A DNA stretch of 64,000 nucleotides from Brenneria izadpanahii (GCF_017569925.1 NZ_CP050854.1:3286001-3350000), one strand, 5' to 3'. Counted from the stretch's first letter, positions 44,636 to 55,438 are shown. Made by a program: numbers and translations. The notes: generated by a model not told the origin, from the letters alone.

Positions 44636-47032
44636 TTATTTTTCGTCAGGCAACGCATAGGCGATAATGTAGTCGCCGAGTTTGGTGCCGAACGAACCGT
44701 GACCGCCGGCGGCGATGACCACATACTGCTTGCCGTTGACCGCATAGGTCATTGGCGTGGCCTGCCCGCCGGCCGGCAAACGCGCTTCCCACAGCTGTTC
44801 GCCATTGGTAACGTTGAAGGCGCGCAGGTAGTTATCCGCCGTCGCCGCGATAAAGAATACATTACCGGCGGTCGATACGGGCGCGCCCAGCATCGGCATC
44901 CCGACCTTGAACGGCAACGGCAGCGGCGAACTGTCACGCACGGTGCCGATGCGTTTTTTCCATACGATATCATTGGTTTTCAGATCGATGGCCGAGATAT
45001 AGCCCCAGGCCGGCTGCTTACAGGGAATGCCCAGCGGCGATAGGAACGCATTCAATTTCACGCCATATGGCACGCCGTACTGCGGCTGAACGCCGGATTC
45101 CGAACCGGAGCCGCCTTTCTCTCCCTCGCCCGGTTGCGCCGGGTTATTCGGACCGCGCGGAATCAGTTGAGAAACAAACGGCAGCGCCATCGGGTTGGCG
45201 ACGGCAATCTGGCGATCGGTATCAACCGAAATACCGCCCCATTCAAACATCCCCAGGTTGCCGGGGAAAACCAGCGTGCCCTGTTCGGAAGGCGGGGTAA
45301 ACGGCCCTTCATAGCGCAACTGGTGGAACATCACGCGGCAAACCAGCTGATCGTAAATGGTCGCCCCCCACATATCCTTGCCGGTCAGCGGCTGCTGCGG
45401 ACGGAAAGTCAGTTCGGAGTACGGCTGAGTGGGTGAAAGGCGATCGCCCTTGGCCGGGCCTTGCGGAACTGGGGTTTCCGGCGCGGGCACTACGGTTTCG
45501 CCGGTCCGGCGATCCAGTACGAAAATGTTGCCGGTTTTCGCCGGCACATACACTACCGGCACCTTGTCGCCGTTCTTATCGGTGATGTCCGCCAGGCTTG
45601 GCTGCGCCGGTACGTCCATATCCCATAAATCATGGTGCACCGTCTGATAAAACCACGCCAGCTTGCCGGTCGTCGCATTCAGCGCCAGCAGACCGCTGGC
45701 GAAGCGTTCCATTTCCGGCGTACGATGACCGCCCCAGATATCCGGCGTCGCCACGCCGATCGGCAGATAGACTAAATCCAGCGCGGCGTCATAGGCGGCC
45801 GGCGCCCAGGAGTTAGGCGAGTTGGGGGTATAAAACTGCCCTTCTTCCGGGATCTTATTCGGATCTTTGCTGCCGGTATCGAATACCCACAGCAGCTTCC
45901 CGCTATTCACATCAAAACCGCGGATCACGCCGGAAGGTTCACGGGTGGAATAGTTATCGGTGACCGCGCCGGCGATGATCACCACTTTGTCGGTCACAAT
46001 CGGCGGAGACGTCGGCTCATAGGCGCCGGCTTTGGCATACGGCATATTGCTTTGCAGATTCAGTTTACCGTGCTCGGCAAAGTCGGGGCACAGTTCGCCG
46101 CTTTTCGCATCCAGCGCATACAGGTTGCCGTCATTGACCGGCAGCAGAATACGCCGGGAACAGAGCGCGGGTTCGGCGCCGGACGCATTAGCCTGCGCGG
46201 CCTGCGGCGTTTGGTGGTAAGAAACGCCGCGGCAGGTGACATGCTGGAATGAAGGGTTGGTTTCCAACTGCGGATCAAAATGCCATTTCTCCTTCCCGGT
46301 CACCGCATCCAGCGCGAACAACCGCTGGTGCGGCGTACAGAGGTAAAGGGTATCGTCAATTTTGATCGGCGTAACCTCATCGGTGATTTCCGCCGGATCG
46401 TTGGCATTTTTCAGGTCGCCGGTGCGAAACCGCCAGACTTCCTGCAACCGGCCGACGTTTTTATCGTTAATCTGCGCCAGCGGCGAATAGCGCGTGCCCT
46501 GCTGAGTACGGCCATAAGCGGGCCAATCATCGTCGGGAATGCCGCTGGCGGCCTGTCCGGCCGGCGTGGCGGTCTGGGCCGCGCTCAAACTGCCATCGAT
46601 CTCCTGCGGATCATTAAATATCGCATAGGCCAGCACGATGACGGCGATCGCCAGCGAGGCATTCAGCGCGCCGCGCGCTAATGCGTTCTGCGCGGTCAGG
46701 CTGCGGTAAATAAAAGGCAGCGTAATCCACAGGCCGAAAAAGAAGGTAACGTCCAGACGCGGCGTCAGCGCCCAAAAGTCAGGCCCGACTTCCCACAGCG
46801 CCCAGATAGTCGTGCCGAGCAGAAAAGCCGCATACAGCAACAGCGCAACGGCGCGCCGGCGATACAGCAGCCAGGCGGTCGCCAGCATAATCAGACCGGC
46901 GATAAGGTAATACAATGAACCCTGAAGTTTGGCCAGCCAAATACCGCCGATTAACAGGTATAGACCGGTCAACGCGGAAAATAGAACAGTGATGATTATC
47001 AGTATTCGTGATATCCCTGCTTTACTTTGCAT
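44636..47032 (-). CDS. gcd: Membrane-bound PQQ-dependent glucose dehydrogenase
   Basis: A 798-residue protein matching E. coli Gcd (796) from end to end: five N-terminal membrane segments (residues about 10-140), then the periplasmic eight-bladed PQQ domain (DWPAYGRTQQGTRYSPL; DEVTPIKI; QHVTCRGVSYH; SPNSWAPAAYD; TVHHDLWDMD; GNLGMFEWGG; AGGHGSFGTKLGDYI). It oxidises glucose to gluconolactone outside the inner membrane and passes electrons to ubiquinone. No pqq biosynthesis genes lie in the window, so cofactor must come from elsewhere in the genome or the environment. It is a single-gene unit. Confidence 0.96.
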   Translation of the reverse strand: MQSKAGISRILIIITVLFSALTGLYLLIGGIWLAKLQGSLYYLIAGLIMLATAWLLYRRRAVALLLYAAFLLGTTIWALWEVGPDFWALTPRLDVTFFFGLWITLPFIYRSLTAQNALARGALNASLAIAVIVLAYAIFNDPQEIDGSLSAAQTATPAGQAASGIPDDDWPAYGRTQQGTRYSPLAQINDKNVGRLQEVWRFRTGDLKNANDPAEITDEVTPIKIDDTLYLCTPHQRLFALDAVTGKEKWHFDPQLETNPSFQHVTCRGVSYHQTPQAAQANASGAEPALCSRRILLPVNDGNLYALDAKSGELCPDFAEHGKLNLQSNMPYAKAGAYEPTSPPIVTDKVVIIAGAVTDNYSTREPSGVIRGFDVNSGKLLWVFDTGSKDPNKIPEEGQFYTPNSPNSWAPAAYDAALDLVYLPIGVATPDIWGGHRTPEMERFASGLLALNATTGKLAWFYQTVHHDLWDMDVPAQPSLADITDKNGDKVPVVYVPAKTGNIFVLDRRTGETVVPAPETPVPQGPAKGDRLSPTQPYSELTFRPQQPLTGKDMWGATIYDQLVCRVMFHQLRYEGPFTPPSEQGTLVFPGNLGMFEWGGISVDTDRQIAVANPMALPFVSQLIPRGPNNPAQPGEGEKGGSGSESGVQPQYGVPYGVKLNAFLSPLGIPCKQPAWGYISAIDLKTNDIVWKKRIGTVRDSSPLPLPFKVGMPMLGAPVSTAGNVFFIAATADNYLRAFNVTNGEQLWEARLPAGGQATPMTYAVNGKQYVVIAAGGHGSFGTKLGDYIIAYALPDEK

Positions 47033-47253
47033 AACATTAACCTTACTGAAATTTACATTGACTCAGATAAAGGTTACGCCAAATTATTAAAATGTCCTTT
47101 TTTTATCCGGCCATTTACGCCGGAGTTATCAACATGCGGTTTTACCCGGTGACGACGCCTTGTAAACCGGGCGACCATGCCGCTGACGCCGTCATCGGGA
47201 AAATGTAAGAAAGAGTGTGTCCCCCTCAATCCCTGCCGGAAGACGGGCGATGT

Positions 47254-48420
47254 TTATAACCACCCTTTTTCTCTGAAATCAAACATCAGTTGGGTAAACC
47301 TGCCCATTTCCTCAGGCGTTCCCATCGAGATACGACACCAGTCCGTCGCCGGCGGGAACGCCCTGCCGATTATTACGCCATGCTCTTTCATTTTTTGCTG
47401 ATAAGAGGCTAAAGGCACACTGATACGGTGAAACAGGAAATTGGCTTCCGAAGGCAGATATTCAAGATCGAGCTTTTTCAATGCGGAAATTAAAATCTGG
47501 CGCGAGGTATCAATGGTCTTTTTGCTGTAACTGATAAACTCTTTATCATCCAGCGAAACGCTGGCCGCCTCGATAGCGCAATAGTTTAATGATTCGGAGG
47601 TATTGTAATCCGCCATTTTTTTCAGCATCCCGGCGTTTCCGATCGCATAACCGACGCGCATCCCCGCCATGGCGAATATTTTTGAAAACGTCTTCAGCAG
47701 AACAATATTGTCATAACCTTCTCTGATTAACCCGGCAACCGAACGGAAGGTATCGTCATTGACAAATTCGGCGTAGGCTTCATCCACCAGAAATAACGTA
47801 TCCTTCGGTTTGCTTTTTATCCAGGGTTCAATTAAATCGGCGGGAGTAATGGTTGCCGTAGGATTGTTCGGGTTAACGATATAAACAATAGAAGGGCCGG
47901 CGTATGCGTCAACGGCTTTTTTCAACCCGGCGACATCGAATTTCCAGCCCGGCGACATGGGCACGCGGACAATATTCATTCCCATGACTTTGGCGTATTT
48001 AGGCCCGCCTTCATAGGTTAACTCAGGAATAACGAGCTGGGTTTCCGGCGTCCCCAGCGCTTCAAAACAGGAGCGAATACCTTCGCACGAGCCCTGTAAT
48101 ACCAGCACATTGCTTTTATCAACGCCTTGCATGGCGGCAATCTTATCGCGCAGCAGCCCCTGTTCCTGATAAGGATAACGGTTAGCTTTGGCTATCGCCA
48201 GGCGCGCCGCTTCCTGCGCTTTGGGCGACATCCCCAGCGGGTTTTCATTATAATTAATACGTATTAACGCAGGGGCGGTATTATCCGCCGATGCCCCGCC
48301 GCCGATGGATGAGGCTAATGCCGTTTTGCTCAATCCGCCTAATGCCAAGCCGCCCAGAATAGCGCCGGAATATTTAAACAGATCTCTACGTTGTCTATTA
48401 ATATTTTTTATATCGCTCAT
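47254..48420 (-). CDS. Tat-exported PLP aminotransferase (histidinol-phosphate aminotransferase family)
   Basis: 388 residues: a twin-arginine signal (RQRRDLFKYSG then a Gly/Ala-rich hydrophobic stretch ending KTALASS, about residues 8-37) followed by a class I/II aminotransferase. INYNENPLG, NPNNPTA, DEAYAEF and KTFSKIFAMAGMRVGY match the HisC-like family, with the PLP lysine in TFSKIF. The signal implies folding with PLP before export to the periplasm. ATG 48420 is preferred to an in-frame GTG six bases upstream. It is a lone gene; its substrate is unknown. Confidence 0.87.
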   Translation of the reverse strand: MSDIKNINRQRRDLFKYSGAILGGLALGGLSKTALASSIGGGASADNTAPALIRINYNENPLGMSPKAQEAARLAIAKANRYPYQEQGLLRDKIAAMQGVDKSNVLVLQGSCEGIRSCFEALGTPETQLVIPELTYEGGPKYAKVMGMNIVRVPMSPGWKFDVAGLKKAVDAYAGPSIVYIVNPNNPTATITPADLIEPWIKSKPKDTLFLVDEAYAEFVNDDTFRSVAGLIREGYDNIVLLKTFSKIFAMAGMRVGYAIGNAGMLKKMADYNTSESLNYCAIEAASVSLDDKEFISYSKKTIDTSRQILISALKKLDLEYLPSEANFLFHRISVPLASYQQKMKEHGVIIGRAFPPATDWCRISMGTPEEMGRFTQLMFDFREKGWL

Positions 48421-48765
48421 GAACACCCCATCATTACCTGTTAATTAACATCAGGTATTCATTAAGCAACTCCTGTACCAATCATATATAAAATTAACCA
48501 TTAAATAAATTGAAATACATATTCACACTTCACTACAAAAAAGCCATAAAAAAGACTATTACCCTGACGTTATCGGGATAAATTTAATTATCACCATAAT
48601 AGTATTAGATTAGAAATTATATTTCCCATACTACAAACGCATGTATTAATAGATTAAAAATCAAACAAAACGCACCGTATGCCTATTTTAGTTGCACTTA
48701 AAAAGTGCCACCTATTAATTAAAATAATGATTACTCTACCAGGAGCGGCGAATGCCGCGCCTTAG
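48421..48765. other. AT-rich intergenic region upstream of the Tat aminotransferase gene
   Basis: About 345 nt, strongly AT-rich, between two minus-strand units. I see no gene. A 6-bp inverted repeat (GCACTT / AAGTGC, about 48693-48707) and a 5-bp GC hairpin at 48745-48758 just past the ydcV stop may mark transcript ends. Confidence 0.45.
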
Positions 48766-49572
48766 CTACTTACCGTCGCCGGCCACGTCCGCCCCGTCTT
48801 TCGTCAGATGCCAGGCCGCCAAAATCGGGATCATGGTCAGCGCCATCAGACACAACGCGACGACGTTGGTTATCGGCACATCCCGCGGACGTCCCAACTG
48901 ATTCAGCAACCAAATCGGCAAGGTGCGTTCATGTCCGGCGGTAAACGTCGTTACGATGATCTCATCAAATGAGAGCGCGAACGCCAGCATGCCGCCGGCC
49001 AGCAGCGCCGTGCCCAAATTCGGCAGAATGACGTAACGAAAAGTTTGCCAGCCGTCAGCCCCCAGATCCATCGACGCCTCCAGCAGATGGTGGGAAATAC
49101 GGCGAAAACGGGCGATCGCATTGTTGAACACGATCACAATGCAAAACGTGGCGTGTCCCACCACTATCGTCAGCATGCCTGGCTCGATATCGGCCGAATG
49201 AAACGCCGACAGCAGCGCCAACCCGGTAATAATGCCCGGCAGCGCGATGGGCAACATAAACATCAGCGTGAGGCCGTTTTTACCGAAAAAATTACGCCGG
49301 TAGAGCGCCGCCGCCGCCAACGTGCCGAGCAGCAGCGCGATCAGCGTGGCGAAACAGGCGATCTTCAGCGACAGCATCACCGACTCGATAATGTCATGCC
49401 GTTGCGCCGCAATGCTGAACCAGCGCAGCGTGAACCCCTGCGGCGGAAAGCTGAAGGCGGCGTCTTCGGTATTAAACGCATAAATGGCGATAATCAGCAG
49501 CGGGAAGTGCAGGAACAGCAACCCGCCCCATGCCGCCAGTTTTAACAGCAGCGGCGCGCGTCTAGAGTGCAT
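48766..49572 (-). CDS. ydcV: ABC transporter permease YdcV (polyamine/opine type)
   Basis: A 268-residue PotC-type permease with about six membrane segments and the EAA loop [23 protein letters not shown]. It is the fourth gene of ydcSTUV; its start overlaps the ydcU end by 11 nt. With YdcU it forms the membrane channel. The E. coli system is annotated as a putative putrescine/spermidine-like importer, and the real ligand is unsettled. Confidence 0.9.
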   Translation of the reverse strand: MHSRRAPLLLKLAAWGGLLFLHFPLLIIAIYAFNTEDAAFSFPPQGFTLRWFSIAAQRHDIIESVMLSLKIACFATLIALLLGTLAAAALYRRNFFGKNGLTLMFMLPIALPGIITGLALLSAFHSADIEPGMLTIVVGHATFCIVIVFNNAIARFRRISHHLLEASMDLGADGWQTFRYVILPNLGTALLAGGMLAFALSFDEIIVTTFTAGHERTLPIWLLNQLGRPRDVPITNVVALCLMALTMIPILAAWHLTKDGADVAGDGK

Positions 49573-50506
49573 CGAAAGCCCCCAATCGTTTAACCAGCGC
49601 TAGATAGACGGCGATCAGCACGATGGGAACCAGCGTAAACGCGGCCGCCATCGGCATATTGCCGATCGCCCCTTGTTGGGAATAAACCATATTGCCGATG
49701 AAGTAGCCCGGCGGCCCCACCAACTGCGGCACGATAAAATCACCCAGCGTCAGGGAGAAGGTAAAAATGGATCCGGCGGCGATGCCCGGCACGGACAGCG
49801 GCAGAACGACATAGCGGAAAGTCTGCTGCGGCTGCGCCCCCAGATCTTCCGACGCCTGGAGTAGAGACTCCGGCAAGCGCTCCAGCGCGGCCTGGATCGG
49901 TAAAATCATAAAAGGCAGCCAGATATAGACGAACACCAGAAAGCGCCCCAGCCCGGAAGTGGAGAGCGTATTACCGCCGATGCCGGGTAACAGCAGGATA
50001 TCGTTCAGCAGCCGCTCCGCCCCCAGATGCTGCAAAAACCACTGAATAACGCCGTCTTTGGAGAGCAGCAGCGTCCATGCATAGGCTTTGACGATATAGC
50101 TGGCCCACATCGGCATCATAACGGCGATATAAAAAAACGCCTTCTGCTTGCCGGTGGTGTAGCGCGCCATATAGTAGGCGATGGGAAAGGCCAACATGGC
50201 GCTGAACACCGACACCAATATCGCCATAACCAGCGTTCGGACAATAATGTCGTAATTCGACGGGCTGAAAAGCGCCTGAATATTCGCCAGCGTCAAAACG
50301 GGGGAGACCGTCATGGTAAAGTCGTCGAAGGTATAGAAGCCCTGCCACAGCAGCGACAGCAGGGAACCAAGGTAGATGGCGCCGAACCACAGCAGCGGCG
50401 GGATCAGCAGCAGAGCCAGGTAGAATCCCGGACGGCGGTAGAAAAAGTCGGCCAGCCGATGCATCCAGCCGCCGCGCGCCGTTGCAGGCATAAGCGGTCT
50501 ATCCAT
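49562..50506 (-). CDS. ydcU: ABC transporter permease YdcU
   Basis: A 314-residue PotB-type permease (E. coli YdcU is about 313). An N-terminal membrane segment near residues 28-55 is followed by the conserved cytoplasmic EAA loop [33 protein letters not shown], typical of PotB/YdcU proteins, is present. It starts 2 nt after the ydcT stop and overlaps ydcV. Confidence 0.9.
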   Translation of the reverse strand: MDRPLMPATARGGWMHRLADFFYRRPGFYLALLLIPPLLWFGAIYLGSLLSLLWQGFYTFDDFTMTVSPVLTLANIQALFSPSNYDIIVRTLVMAILVSVFSAMLAFPIAYYMARYTTGKQKAFFYIAVMMPMWASYIVKAYAWTLLLSKDGVIQWFLQHLGAERLLNDILLLPGIGGNTLSTSGLGRFLVFVYIWLPFMILPIQAALERLPESLLQASEDLGAQPQQTFRYVVLPLSVPGIAAGSIFTFSLTLGDFIVPQLVGPPGYFIGNMVYSQQGAIGNMPMAAAFTLVPIVLIAVYLALVKRLGAFDAL

Positions 50507-50507
50507 C

Positions 50508-51542
50508 TTAACCCGCCTCCCGCAGCGTCACCATCGCGCTGCGATCCCAGCAGGCAACGACCTGTTGACCGATATGCAACGCCGGGCGCGCGTCATGGCT
50601 TTGGGTATTCGCTTCGCTTACCAGCAACCGCTCGCCCTGTTCCAGCGCCAGCTCATAACGGGTAGCCGCGCCCTGATAATGAATGTCTCTGAGTTGCCCC
50701 GCCACGCGGATATCGCCGGGCAGACTCGCCGCGGCGGACGCATCGGCCAGTTGAATATACTCCGGGCGGATGGCGTAACTGGCCGCGCTTCCGGTTAAGC
50801 GCCGCGCCTGCTCGCCCGACAACACATTGGACGTACCGACGAACTCCGCCACAAACGGCGTTTTCGGATGCATATAGAGTTCGCGCGGGCTGTCCACCTG
50901 TTCAATGCGGCCATTATTGAACACCGCCACGCGATCGGACATGGACAGGGCTTCGCTCTGATCGTGCGTCACAAAAATAAAGGTGATGCCCAACTGGCGC
51001 TGCAACTTTTTCAGTTCGCCCTGCATCTGCTCCCGCAGTTTAAGATCCAACGCGCCCAGCGGCTCATCCAGCAGCAGGACGCTGGGCTGATTGACCAGCG
51101 CCCGCGCCAGCGCCACCCGCTGACGCTGGCCGCCGGAAAGCTGCGCCGGTTTTCGCCCGGCGACGAAACCCAGCGCCACGCGCTCCAGCGCTTCCTGCGC
51201 GCGATCGCGGCGCTCCCGTTTACCCACGCCTTTGACCATCAGGCCATAGGCGACGTTTTCCAGCACGCTCATATGGGGAAACAACGCATAATCCTGAAAA
51301 ACCGTGTTCACATCGCGCTGGTAAGGCGCCAGCCCGGCGGCGTCCCGGCCATGAATACGGATCGAACCGGAGGTAAGCTGTTCAAAACCGGCAATCAGCC
51401 GCAAGCAGGTGGTTTTCCCCGAACCGGAAGGACCGAGCATGGAAAAAAATTCGCCGTCCTGTATTTCGATGGAAACGCCATCGACGGCGCGCACATCGCC
51501 AAATATTCGGGACACATCAATAAATTCTACGGCGTTGGACAT
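50508..51542 (-). CDS. ydcT: ABC transporter ATP-binding protein YdcT
   Basis: A 344-residue PotA-type ATPase with Walker A GPSGSGKTT, signature LSGGQRQR, Walker B VLLLDEPLGALD, the switch histidine in FVTHDQSEA and a C-terminal TOBE region. ATG 51542 is chosen for its AGGAG site; a longer frame to 51581 has no support. It lies 254 nt from ydcS, a gap holding a REP-like fragment (about 51678-51700), so the binding protein may be made in excess of the membrane complex. Confidence 0.92.
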   Translation of the reverse strand: MSNAVEFIDVSRIFGDVRAVDGVSIEIQDGEFFSMLGPSGSGKTTCLRLIAGFEQLTSGSIRIHGRDAAGLAPYQRDVNTVFQDYALFPHMSVLENVAYGLMVKGVGKRERRDRAQEALERVALGFVAGRKPAQLSGGQRQRVALARALVNQPSVLLLDEPLGALDLKLREQMQGELKKLQRQLGITFIFVTHDQSEALSMSDRVAVFNNGRIEQVDSPRELYMHPKTPFVAEFVGTSNVLSGEQARRLTGSAASYAIRPEYIQLADASAAASLPGDIRVAGQLRDIHYQGAATRYELALEQGERLLVSEANTQSHDARPALHIGQQVVACWDRSAMVTLREAG

Positions 51543-51796
51543 AACGGACTCCTGATAAATGATGATGGCATCCTTCATCATTCATTAAACTCAAACGGAA
51601 AATAGCGTCAGAATATTCACGGCAAATAAGGGAAGAAGAGATGATATTAATAATCCCTCTCGCCGCTACAGTTATTTCCGCGCAGGCGGGAATCTATTTC
51701 AACGCCATGAATTGATATCGGCAAGATTCCCGCCGGAATGCTCATTTAGCTACGCGATTGACGGCGTTAATGCTGATTAATAAAACGGCGAATTAA

Positions 51797-52951
51797 TTAA
51801 CGCCCGCCCATAATGGCGATATAGTCCTGCGTCCAGCGGCTATAAGGGACGAACTTACCGCCCTCGGCCTGAGGCGTTTTCCAGAAAGCGATTTTTTCGA
51901 ACTGGCCGGCGCCGTTATTTTCGCAGCCTTCCGCGCCCAGCAGCGCATTGCCTTTACAGGCGGCCGGCGCCGCCGGAACCGAGCCGAACCAGGCCGCGAT
52001 ATCGCCCTGTACTTTCGTTTCCAGCGACCAGTTCATCCATTTATAGGCGCAGACCGGATGTTTGGCGTCCGTCGCCAGCATGGTGGTATCCGCCCAGCCG
52101 GTGACGCCCTCTTTAGGGATCACGGTGGCTACCGGCTGTCCCTCGCTTTTCAGCGCGTTAGCCTGATAGGGCCAGGTGCTGGACGCCGCCACGCCCTCGT
52201 TTTTGAAATCGCTCATCTGTACCGAGGTATCATGCCAGTAGCGGTGAATCAGCCCATGCTGATTGCGCAGCAGCGTCAACACGGCCTGATACTGCGCCTC
52301 CGTTAACTGGTACGGATCGCTGATACCCAGTTCCGGCTGCGCGCTTTTCAGGTAAAGCGCGGCGTCGGCGATATAAATCGGGCCATCGTAGGCCTGAACC
52401 CGCCCCTGATTTGTTTTACCGTCAGGCAGATCCTGTTTGACGAAAACCACAGACCAGCTATCCGGCGCGGAAGGGAATATTTTGCTGTTATACATCAGCA
52501 GATTCGGCCCCCACTGATAGGGCGTGCCGTAAACCTGGCCGTTGACCGTATACCAGGGGGCGTTGACCAGACGCGGATCGAGATTTTTCCAGTTCGGAAT
52601 AGCGGCAGGATCAACGGGCTGTACGCGCTTACCGGCAATCAACCGCAGCGAGGCATCCCCCGATGCGGTAACCAGATCGTACCCGCCTTTCGCCATCAGA
52701 CTGACCATTTCGTCGGAGGTCGCCGCCGTTTTGACATTCACCTGACAGCTGGTTTGTTGTTCAAACTCCGTTACCCAGTCATAGCTCTTATCACTCTGCC
52801 CGCGCTCAATGTATCCGGGCCAGGCGATGATATCCAGGCGTCCCTCGCCTTTTGCCGATAGATCCGGCGCAGCCGCATCGGCGCTATTAATAGCGCATAG
52901 AATACTCAGGCAAATAGCGGAAAGCGAAGTCGTTACGGTTGTTTTTCCCAT
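51797..52951 (-). CDS. ydcS: ABC transporter solute-binding protein YdcS
   Basis: This 384-residue protein follows E. coli YdcS (381) nearly throughout by recall: LDIIAWPGYIERGQ, VNVKTAATSDEMVSLM, GTPYQWGPNLLMYN, YRYWHDTSVQMSDF-like sequence, GVTGWADTTML and the C-terminus SRWTQDYIAIMGGR. It has a signal peptide of about 27 residues (ending NSADAA). YdcS is a PotD-type periplasmic binding protein, and poly-3-hydroxybutyrate synthase activity has also been ascribed to the E. coli protein. It is the first gene of ydcSTUV and divergent from a LysR gene. Confidence 0.93.
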   Translation of the reverse strand: MGKTTVTTSLSAICLSILCAINSADAAAPDLSAKGEGRLDIIAWPGYIERGQSDKSYDWVTEFEQQTSCQVNVKTAATSDEMVSLMAKGGYDLVTASGDASLRLIAGKRVQPVDPAAIPNWKNLDPRLVNAPWYTVNGQVYGTPYQWGPNLLMYNSKIFPSAPDSWSVVFVKQDLPDGKTNQGRVQAYDGPIYIADAALYLKSAQPELGISDPYQLTEAQYQAVLTLLRNQHGLIHRYWHDTSVQMSDFKNEGVAASSTWPYQANALKSEGQPVATVIPKEGVTGWADTTMLATDAKHPVCAYKWMNWSLETKVQGDIAAWFGSVPAAPAACKGNALLGAEGCENNGAGQFEKIAFWKTPQAEGGKFVPYSRWTQDYIAIMGGR

Positions 52952-53316
52952 ACCAATACCCCTGTCATGAATATATATACGGCGGCGGGAACGACGCCGC
53001 CTGTTTTTAGTTCGTTATAAAAAAACCGTACTTAACTGTGCGTGCATCTTATTAATATTAATGACGTATTTGCCGTAATGACGGCGCGTGTATAATTTTC
53101 GATCCTCTGCCGGAAATACTTAATGTATAACTAACACGCTATTGATTGAATCGAAAGGAAATGCCGGCAATTATAATAAATGCATATGAAGGACGATGAC
53201 GGGAAAGTCAGCGCGGTCGGTATGAAGGACGATAATAACGATATCTTATAATCTTTCGTTCATTGCCTTACTTCAGCCATCGCACATAAAAAACGACGCT
53301 TATCAGGTAATAGGTT
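52952..53316. other. Divergent promoter region between ydcS and a LysR gene
   Basis: About 365 nt without a gene. It contains a 13-bp direct repeat TATGAAGGACGAT at 53185-53197 and 53221-53233, 36 bp apart, the only organised signal I find. This could be a regulator site or a repeat remnant. Confidence 0.4.
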
Positions 53317-54243
53317 ATGCATCTGGATTTACGGCAATTACGCAATTTTCTCGCGCTGGTGGAACACGGCAGTTTTGTGCAGGCGGCGGAAGCCGTCTGT
53401 CTGTCGCAATCCGCATTCAGCCGCAGCATTCAAACGCTGGAACAAACCCTGGGCCACCCGCTGATCGATCGGCAGAGTAAGCGGTTCGCGCTGACATGGC
53501 AGGGGAAAAAACTGTTGCCGTTCGCGCGCCGGATGCAGGAGCTGTCCTGGGAGTTGATCAACGATATGCAGCAAATCCTCGATGAGGACGGCGGCGAGTT
53601 GACGTTCGGCTGCGGCCCCGCGCCCGCTATCGCGCTTATCCCGCGCGCCGTGGCGCACTTTCACCGGCTGCGCCCGCGGGACAGGGTGGCTTACAGCGTG
53701 GATAACTGGCAGTCGTTGCGTCAGCGTCTGTTGGCCGACGAATGGCCGTTTTTCGTCGCCGATACCTGGCAGGCCGAGCTGGAAACCACGTTTCGCGTAC
53801 AGCCGCTGAGTCAGCAGCGCTGCTTTTTCATCTGTCACCACACGCATCCGCTGGCCCGGCAACCGGCCGTCGCGCCGGACGAACTGCTGCGCTTCCCGCT
53901 GGCCTCGCCCTATCTGCCGGTCGGCATGCGCAAAATCCTTGCGTCGCTGACGCGCCAGCCCGATTTCCGGCCGCAAATTCAATGTGACCATATCTACTCG
54001 CTGTTTAACGTGCTGTCCCAGACTCAGGCCATCAGTTTCGCCAGCGAAGACGGCTTCGCGCTGGGCCGGCGTAGCCACCAACTGGTGGAAATTCCCCTGA
54101 CGGAAACGCCGCCGGAATGGGGGGAAATGCGCACCCGTTTTGGCATCATATCCAACCTGCAAAAAGCCATTCCTCCGCTGGCGCAACTGATGATAGACAC
54201 ATTGCTTGAGCAGGATCGGCTGCGCCAGTCCGACGGCTATTGA
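53317..54243 (+). CDS. LysR family transcriptional regulator
   Basis: A 308-residue LysR protein: an N-terminal helix-turn-helix (FVQAAEAVCLSQSAFSRSIQTLEQTLG) and an effector domain from about 90. It is divergent from ydcS and convergent with the sulfonate-type binding protein gene, overlapping its original stop by 7 nt, so it could regulate either. The ydcS side offers the usual divergent geometry. Its effector is unknown. Confidence 0.88.
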   Translation: MHLDLRQLRNFLALVEHGSFVQAAEAVCLSQSAFSRSIQTLEQTLGHPLIDRQSKRFALTWQGKKLLPFARRMQELSWELINDMQQILDEDGGELTFGCGPAPAIALIPRAVAHFHRLRPRDRVAYSVDNWQSLRQRLLADEWPFFVADTWQAELETTFRVQPLSQQRCFFICHHTHPLARQPAVAPDELLRFPLASPYLPVGMRKILASLTRQPDFRPQIQCDHIYSLFNVLSQTQAISFASEDGFALGRRSHQLVEIPLTETPPEWGEMRTRFGIISNLQKAIPPLAQLMIDTLLEQDRLRQSDGY

Positions 54244-55327
54244 GCCTGGCCGGCCGCATCATAGAGCGGCCAGACCGTTTCCTGCTGTTGATCCGCCAGC
54301 GACTTCTCGACAAAGCGGCCGTCAAACCACTCGTCGACCGGATAATCGCGGCGAATCAGCCCGGCGGCTTTCGCCCGCTGAATGCTGTCCTCGAAGCTGC
54401 TGCGCAAAAACGCATCCAGCCGGGGGAACTCTGGAAGTTGAGATCGTTCGGATTCAGTTCTTCCTCAAACAGAGCCGGCGGGATCTGGCTCTGTTCCGCC
54501 ATCAACGCGATATAGTCCGGCAGATGCGCGGGATCGGCGATCCAGCGGGCATTGTCCACCAGCACGTCGACCAGTTGCTGCGTCGCCTGCGGGTAACGCT
54601 GAATGAAGTCCTCGGTCGCCAGCACCGCGGCCTGCGTCGTATTGGCGCGCCCCAGCGCGCTGCTGTTGGCCACAATATTGATGCCCTGTTTGCGCAAGGC
54701 CAGCAGACCGACGCCGCCCCACGCCGCATCCACGCGTTTGGCCGCCAGCGCGGCTTTACTGGCCGTCCAGTCCAGATTAATCACCCGGATGTCCCGTTCA
54801 TTAAGCCCGGCGCTTTTCAACGCCCGTTCGAAAGAGAGCTGATCCGCCGTTCCTTTGTAGACCGCCACGCGTTTGCCGCGTAAATCCTCAATGCGCTGAA
54901 TGCCCGATTCCGGCGTCGCCGCCAGATAGGAATTTGAACCGCGCGCGCCTAGCAACACCTTGGTAGGCAGCCCGCCGGCGCGGCCGATAATGGCGGCCAA
55001 ATCGCCCAGGTAGACGACGTCCAACTGCTGGTTTGCCAGCGCTTCGTTAATCGCCGGCCCCGCGCCTTTAAAAAACAGCCAGTTAACTTTTATCCCCTGG
55101 GGCTCGAATACCGCTTCCAACTGATGGCGAATATGCGCCAGCCCCAGCGGTCCACGGATAAACGGCTTGCTGCCCGCGCTCTGATCGGGCAGACCGATAC
55201 GGATTTCCGCCGGTTTGTTCTCCGCCGCCTGAACCACGCCGCCGGCCAGCATAAGGCCGATCAGCGCCAGCGAACCAACCATGCGGCCGGCCAATATTCG
55301 CCAGCGGCCTACTGCGCTCTTCTGCAT
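54237..55327 (-). pseudogene. Sulfonate/sulfate-ester type ABC solute-binding protein (SsuA/NrtA-like), frameshifted near the 3' end
   Basis: The frame from 55327 encodes a signal peptide (ending VVQAAEN) and an SsuA-type binding protein: RIGLPDQ, QLDVVYLGDLAAIIG, DLRGKRVAVYKGT and KRVDAAWGG. After residue about 300, at a run of five C on the coding strand (54422-54426), the frame leaves the family and stops at 54356. Adding one C restores 60 residues (DAFLRSSFEDSIQRAKAAG ... WPLYDAAGQAQ) ending at 54237. This is either a real one-base loss or a homopolymer sequencing error. ATG 55327 has GGAG at good spacing. It is divergent from the permease/ATPase genes it should serve. Confidence 0.75.
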
Positions 55328-55438
55328 CATTTTCTCCATGAATAACAAAATATTGCCGTCAATATGCTGATATCAAACTACCGAAACACAGCGGCGCGCT
55401 TTAAATAACATTTCCGGCTTTATTCAGTAAAAAAAAGC

